Source of the DNA: an uncultured Desulfobacter sp.
GTDB lineage: Bacteria; Desulfobacterota; Desulfobacteria; Desulfobacterales; Desulfobacteraceae
Direction of reading: 5' to 3'
DNA length: 64,000 bases
Assembly: GCF_963677125.1 (NCBI RefSeq)
Contig: NZ_OY781882.1
Coordinates: 1,930,501-1,994,500 of the forward strand
Shown piece by piece: positions 60,992 through 64,000 of this stretch. The notes beneath the pieces are model-generated. The model did no database searches and was not told the DNA's origin. It saw nothing but the letters and a program-made list of their open reading frames with translations. The stretch's first letter is position 1. The number at the start of each line of letters is the position of its first letter. The translations under genes were made by a program, and so were the position numbers.

Positions 60992-61867
60992 TTAAAGCCA
61001 AGTTTCAGGGACATGAATGTGGTCACCGGGTTTTATGGGAATATCCGGGGTCCGGCCGTCCTGCACCTTTTCCAGATTCACCTTGATGACCTCCTGTTTA
61101 CCGTTTTCATTTCGTACGATTTTTACCCGCGTTATGGCGGCATACTTGTCAAATCCACCGGCCAGGACACAGGCCGCCATGGCCGTCATCCCGGGCTGGT
61201 AATCATAAACGCCGGGTTTTTTAACCTCGCCCTCCACATAAATTTTGTATACGGACTGGTTCAACTTGTCGGCCCTTGGGATATAGACGATATCGCCGGG
61301 AATCAGGGTGATGTTATGGGACATGTCGCCCTCATCCAGCAGGCGGGTTAAATCCACCTTTATGGTGGCGTTATTTTGAATGGCTTTTTTGACATCCTCT
61401 TCCGTGCTGATGCCATGGGTTTCCCGCAGCACATAGGCAATGGATCCCCTGTCCGGGAGCAGCCCTTCGGCCCGGGCGACCAATTCAAGAAAGTTGGTGG
61501 CGGATGTCATTTCGTACTGGCCCGGTTTTTTAACCGCTCCGGAAATAAAAAAACGAATGCTGTGGTACTCTTTTACCTGGACATTGACCTGGGGATCGAC
61601 AAAGAAGTCCCGTTCAAGGGGGCCCTGGATCTCGGTTTCCAGCTCAGCCAGCGTTAGCCCCCGAGCGATGACTGATCCGATAAACGGCACATTGATTTTG
61701 CCGTGCTCGGACACGGTAACCACCACCGTTTCCTGTTCCACACCACCGGCATAGATGGCAACGCTTAATACATCCCTGGACCCAATGTGATAGGTATCTG
61801 TCTGGCAGAAACCTGTGCCTGCTGCTGCCAGGAAGAATAGAAAAATCAATATGAATAATTTTTTCAT
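60992..61867 (-). CDS. Wza-type polysaccharide export protein (SLBB domains)
   Basis: Periplasmic/outer-membrane export channel protein, 291 residues, with a signal peptide (ending GTGFCQ). The Poly_export domain starts YHIGSRDVLSVAIYAG and includes VSEHGKINVPFIGSVIARGLTLAELE. Two SLBB domains follow (RFFISGAVKKPGQYEMTSA and IYVEGEVKKPGVYDYQPG). The Cys near the signal cleavage site could be lipidated. It lies between the outer-membrane barrel and wzz genes. Confidence 0.94.
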   Translation of the reverse strand: MKKLFILIFLFFLAAAGTGFCQTDTYHIGSRDVLSVAIYAGGVEQETVVVTVSEHGKINVPFIGSVIARGLTLAELETEIQGPLERDFFVDPQVNVQVKEYHSIRFFISGAVKKPGQYEMTSATNFLELVARAEGLLPDRGSIAYVLRETHGISTEEDVKKAIQNNATIKVDLTRLLDEGDMSHNITLIPGDIVYIPRADKLNQSVYKIYVEGEVKKPGVYDYQPGMTAMAACVLAGGFDKYAAITRVKIVRNENGKQEVIKVNLEKVQDGRTPDIPIKPGDHIHVPETWL

Positions 61868-63076
61868 TTAGCTGCTTCCCAAATCATAGTTAAAGGTTAA
61901 TTTAAACAGCACAAAGCTATTATCGTAATCATAGTCGTCATAGGAAGAATCCCGAGATTCCAACCCGGATTCCATTGCCAGGGCAAACCGTCGATTCAAA
62001 TAGTAGGAAAGCATAACGGAAAGAAAAAACGTATCATCTTCCCGGCTTGCTATCCAGCTTTTTTCATAATCACTTTTCTGGTAATAGCCTTTAAACCTGG
62101 CATCGATCTTTTCCATGAACAAATGGCCTAGGATCAGGGTCACCCGGTTGGCTCGGTAATACGCATTATTAGGTCCGGTATCATTAAAATCCTGATTGAA
62201 TTTCAAGGTCATATAGCTTCTAGGTTTTTCATCTTTGTCTAACGTTGGGGGATTCTGCCCCGTGATGGAAATGTGCCAGTACGGGGTATCCATGGCATCC
62301 TCCCCGGCCAGGTCAAAATCGCGCTCATGATATCCAATCCCTCCGTCCAGTTTAAAATACTTGTAACTGCTGACGATATTCATCCCATATTTTCTTGACA
62401 CGTAATTGAAGTCGTCCGTATCATAGTCCATGTCCCCCTGGGAATATTCGAGGTCCACCGTGGTGAATTTATTGATTTCGTAGTAAAGCCGTCCCGCTCC
62501 CTCAAGCAGGAATGAGTCGTATACAGAACTATCGCTGTAATCAATGCCGGTGGTCTTAACCTCTATACCGGCAGAAATCCGCGGGCTGATCTGGTACTTG
62601 AGCCAGGGCCGAAACCGGTTGATCTTATACTTTTCAGTATCAATATAATTGTCAAGTTCGTCACGGTCCTCTGGATTCCTTGTCTTGATCATCCGGCCTT
62701 CCAGGCCGGTTGTGATCCGTGTGAACAGCATGGTTTCGGCAGAAAGCGTTAAATCATATCCGGCATAATCGTTCTCATCGGCATCCTCTGTCCCGGCCGG
62801 CACATCATCCAGGTCATCATAATAATTGAAATTAAACTTGCCCAAGGCTTTAACCCGGCTTTTTGCCGTTTCAAACCCAAACTCAAGCCCGGGACTGACG
62901 GTCAATGTACTGACAGAATGTTCATCATTCGCGTCATAATAGAAATTAGAGTCAATCCGGTAATCCGTTTCTATCATGGGCTTGATCAGGAACCGCTCGT
63001 CAGCGAATGCCAACCCTGTCCATGCTGAAACGATCAAAAAAACTGCGATTAAACCCAATCGTACATCATGTATCAT
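61868..63076 (-). CDS. Outer-membrane beta-barrel of the polysaccharide cluster
   Basis: From the ATG at 63076 the 402-residue protein has a signal peptide (LIAVFLIVSAWTGLAFA) and alternating strands through the rest (FLIKPMIETDYRIDSNFYYD, KFTTVDLEYSQGDMDYD, ARFKGYYQKSDYEKSW). It ends FVLFKLTFNYDLG. The pattern is that of the outer-membrane porins found in exopolysaccharide loci with split Wza/Wzz/kinase genes. It would help the polymer cross the outer membrane. It begins one base after the phosphatase stop. Confidence 0.82.
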   Translation of the reverse strand: MIHDVRLGLIAVFLIVSAWTGLAFADERFLIKPMIETDYRIDSNFYYDANDEHSVSTLTVSPGLEFGFETAKSRVKALGKFNFNYYDDLDDVPAGTEDADENDYAGYDLTLSAETMLFTRITTGLEGRMIKTRNPEDRDELDNYIDTEKYKINRFRPWLKYQISPRISAGIEVKTTGIDYSDSSVYDSFLLEGAGRLYYEINKFTTVDLEYSQGDMDYDTDDFNYVSRKYGMNIVSSYKYFKLDGGIGYHERDFDLAGEDAMDTPYWHISITGQNPPTLDKDEKPRSYMTLKFNQDFNDTGPNNAYYRANRVTLILGHLFMEKIDARFKGYYQKSDYEKSWIASREDDTFFLSVMLSYYLNRRFALAMESGLESRDSSYDDYDYDNSFVLFKLTFNYDLGSS

Positions 63077-63078
63077 AA

Positions 63079-63825
63079 TTATCCCACCCGTTTTCCCGTA
63101 ACAACATTTCCGGCCAAACATCTTCCCTCTATTTTCGCAGGATTTTCTTCAAAAATAGTGCTCACAGCCTTATCCCCCCCGACTTTTTTCACAGCCTTCA
63201 CGGCATCGTCAAGGCAAGGGGGCCTGTGCCGGATATTATGTCCGTCAGACGCCACAAAATGAGCCTGTCCCCCTTTGACCATATCCCGGGCAATCTTAAA
63301 GCAGAGCTTTCCATTTTCACCTGTCAGACTTTTTCCTGTGACCTGAAACAAGGCCTTTTCGTAAATAAATTCCGGTATCATCTCCGGATGCCGCTGAATG
63401 GTCCGATTACGTTCAGGATGCGCAATAATCGGGATCACCTCCCGCTGCCGCAACTGCCGCAGCACCTCGATGATCCCCTGTTTGATAAAGATATCCGGCA
63501 GTTCAAAAAGATAGTACCTGGAACCCGCCAAAGACAGCAATTCGCCCCGATCCAGCAGGGTACAGCTATCCGGCGACATACGAATTTCCGCACCGGGCAA
63601 AACGGCAAGCGCAATCTTTTTTTCTTCAAGCACCTTGGTAAATATCTTTACAGAGGCGGTTACCATCTCCTTGCTCACATCAAAAACCCCGTTTTTAAAA
63701 TGGGGGGTGGCAATGATCGTAGAGGTACCGGACCGCACAGCAGCCAAGGCCATGCCAACGGCTTTGTCCATGTTGGAAGGTCCGTCATCTATACCGGGCA
63801 ATATATGGCAATGAATATCAATCAT
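63079..63825 (-). CDS. PHP-type tyrosine-protein phosphatase (CpsB/YwqE)
   Basis: A manganese-dependent phosphatase of the PHP fold that would dephosphorylate the tyrosine kinase of this cluster. The 248 residues begin IDIHCHILPGIDDGP, with further metal ligands in IIATPHF, IIAHPERNR and FVASDGHN, the complete CpsB set. It overlaps the stop of the upstream gene by ATGA. Confidence 0.95.
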   Translation of the reverse strand: MIDIHCHILPGIDDGPSNMDKAVGMALAAVRSGTSTIIATPHFKNGVFDVSKEMVTASVKIFTKVLEEKKIALAVLPGAEIRMSPDSCTLLDRGELLSLAGSRYYLFELPDIFIKQGIIEVLRQLRQREVIPIIAHPERNRTIQRHPEMIPEFIYEKALFQVTGKSLTGENGKLCFKIARDMVKGGQAHFVASDGHNIRHRPPCLDDAVKAVKKVGGDKAVSTIFEENPAKIEGRCLAGNVVTGKRVG

Positions 63826-64000
63826 GTTTGTTGGGCAAATGCTTTCCAGAACGGCACCACACGGACCCCATTCATATCCGTTTCCTGATTATATGTAATA
63901 ATGGTTTTGTACTCTCTTAAAGATTTGTATATATTTGTCCTGAAACCCTGCTGCACGCCGCTTAAAAAACCACCTCGGATAAAGCCCTTCATAAGGCTTA
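63822..64000 (-). CDS. C-terminal end of a polysaccharide-cluster protein, cut by the window edge
   Basis: Fifty-eight codons are open from the right edge to a TGA at 63822-63824. They read SLMKGFIRGGFLSGVQQGFR, then TNIYKSLREYKTIITYNQETD, ending VPFWKAFAQQT. The stop overlaps the phosphatase start, so it belongs to the same operon. The KGFIRGGFLSGVQQG segment faintly recalls the end of family-2 glycosyltransferases (F..r.GFLdG..G), but this is too little to assign. Confidence 0.6.
   Translation of the reverse strand, partial: SLMKGFIRGGFLSGVQQGFRTNIYKSLREYKTIITYNQETDMNGVRVVPFWKAFAQQT

Overview
The window looks like chromosomal DNA of a strictly anaerobic, Gram-negative deltaproteobacterium, most likely a sulfate reducer of the Desulfobacteraceae/Desulfobacterota type. 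This is an inference from gene content: many signalling proteins with stacked PAS, receiver and HEAT domains, FadL- and Wza-type outer-membrane proteins, an apparent selenocysteine codon, a recA-alaS neighbourhood and a nickel-pincer cofactor gene (larC). No rRNA or other species marker is present.

Layout. 1-14.7 kb: the 3' part of a large hybrid histidine kinase, an overlapping diguanylate cyclase, a cation-efflux pump, a DUF3108 protein with a soluble FtsK whose N-terminus resembles ZapA, an amidase, a FecR/OmpA/CHASE2-HD-GYP set and a flavin-binding protein. 14.9-22.5 kb: a worn genomic island. Its left edge is tRNA-Leu(CAA), and the tRNA 3' end is repeated at about 17.0 and 18.4 kb. It holds an excisionase-like gene, a BrnTA toxin-antitoxin pair, broken integrases, IS3 and RhuM scraps, a small RHH protein, a patatin-like lipase and degraded copies of its own parts. 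22.8-32.6 kb: housekeeping and transport genes, namely a HEAT-receiver protein, an FCD regulator divergent from an FAD amine oxidase, a hydrolase, FadL, a small NSS-transporter subunit beside the stub of its large subunit, and amt behind a sigma-54 promoter.

33.9-44.6 kb is the most unusual part. Two convergent gene sets encode exported proteins. The plus-strand set has a TPR/CsgG lipoprotein, a CsgG-like protein, a FlgT/LPP20-like protein and a small exported protein. The minus-strand set has seven genes: a secreted protein made of a signal peptide plus exactly seven 36-residue Asn/Ala/Val/Gly repeats with curlin-like spacing, a small protein carrying one related half-repeat, a CsgG-type lipoprotein, three other exported proteins and a DegP-like protease. 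A GIN-domain (DUF2807) protein is divergent from it. I interpret this as a candidate curli-like fibre system without recognisable CsgE or CsgF.

44.6-55.3 kb: two YejBE-type permeases, alaS, recA, pgpA, larC and an M20 peptidase in one direction, then a DsbA/FrnE-like oxidoreductase whose active site reads UGA-Pro-Trp-Cys, which suggests a selenoprotein, and a PilZ protein. 55.6-64.0 kb: a polysaccharide export cluster (Wzt, Wzm, tyrosine kinase, Wzz, Wza, outer-membrane barrel, PHP-type tyrosine phosphatase) running off the right edge, with a four-helix-bundle gene flanked by GATAGC repeats lodged between Wzm and Wzt. Imperfect palindromic repeats of about 120-180 bp are scattered through the intergenic spaces.
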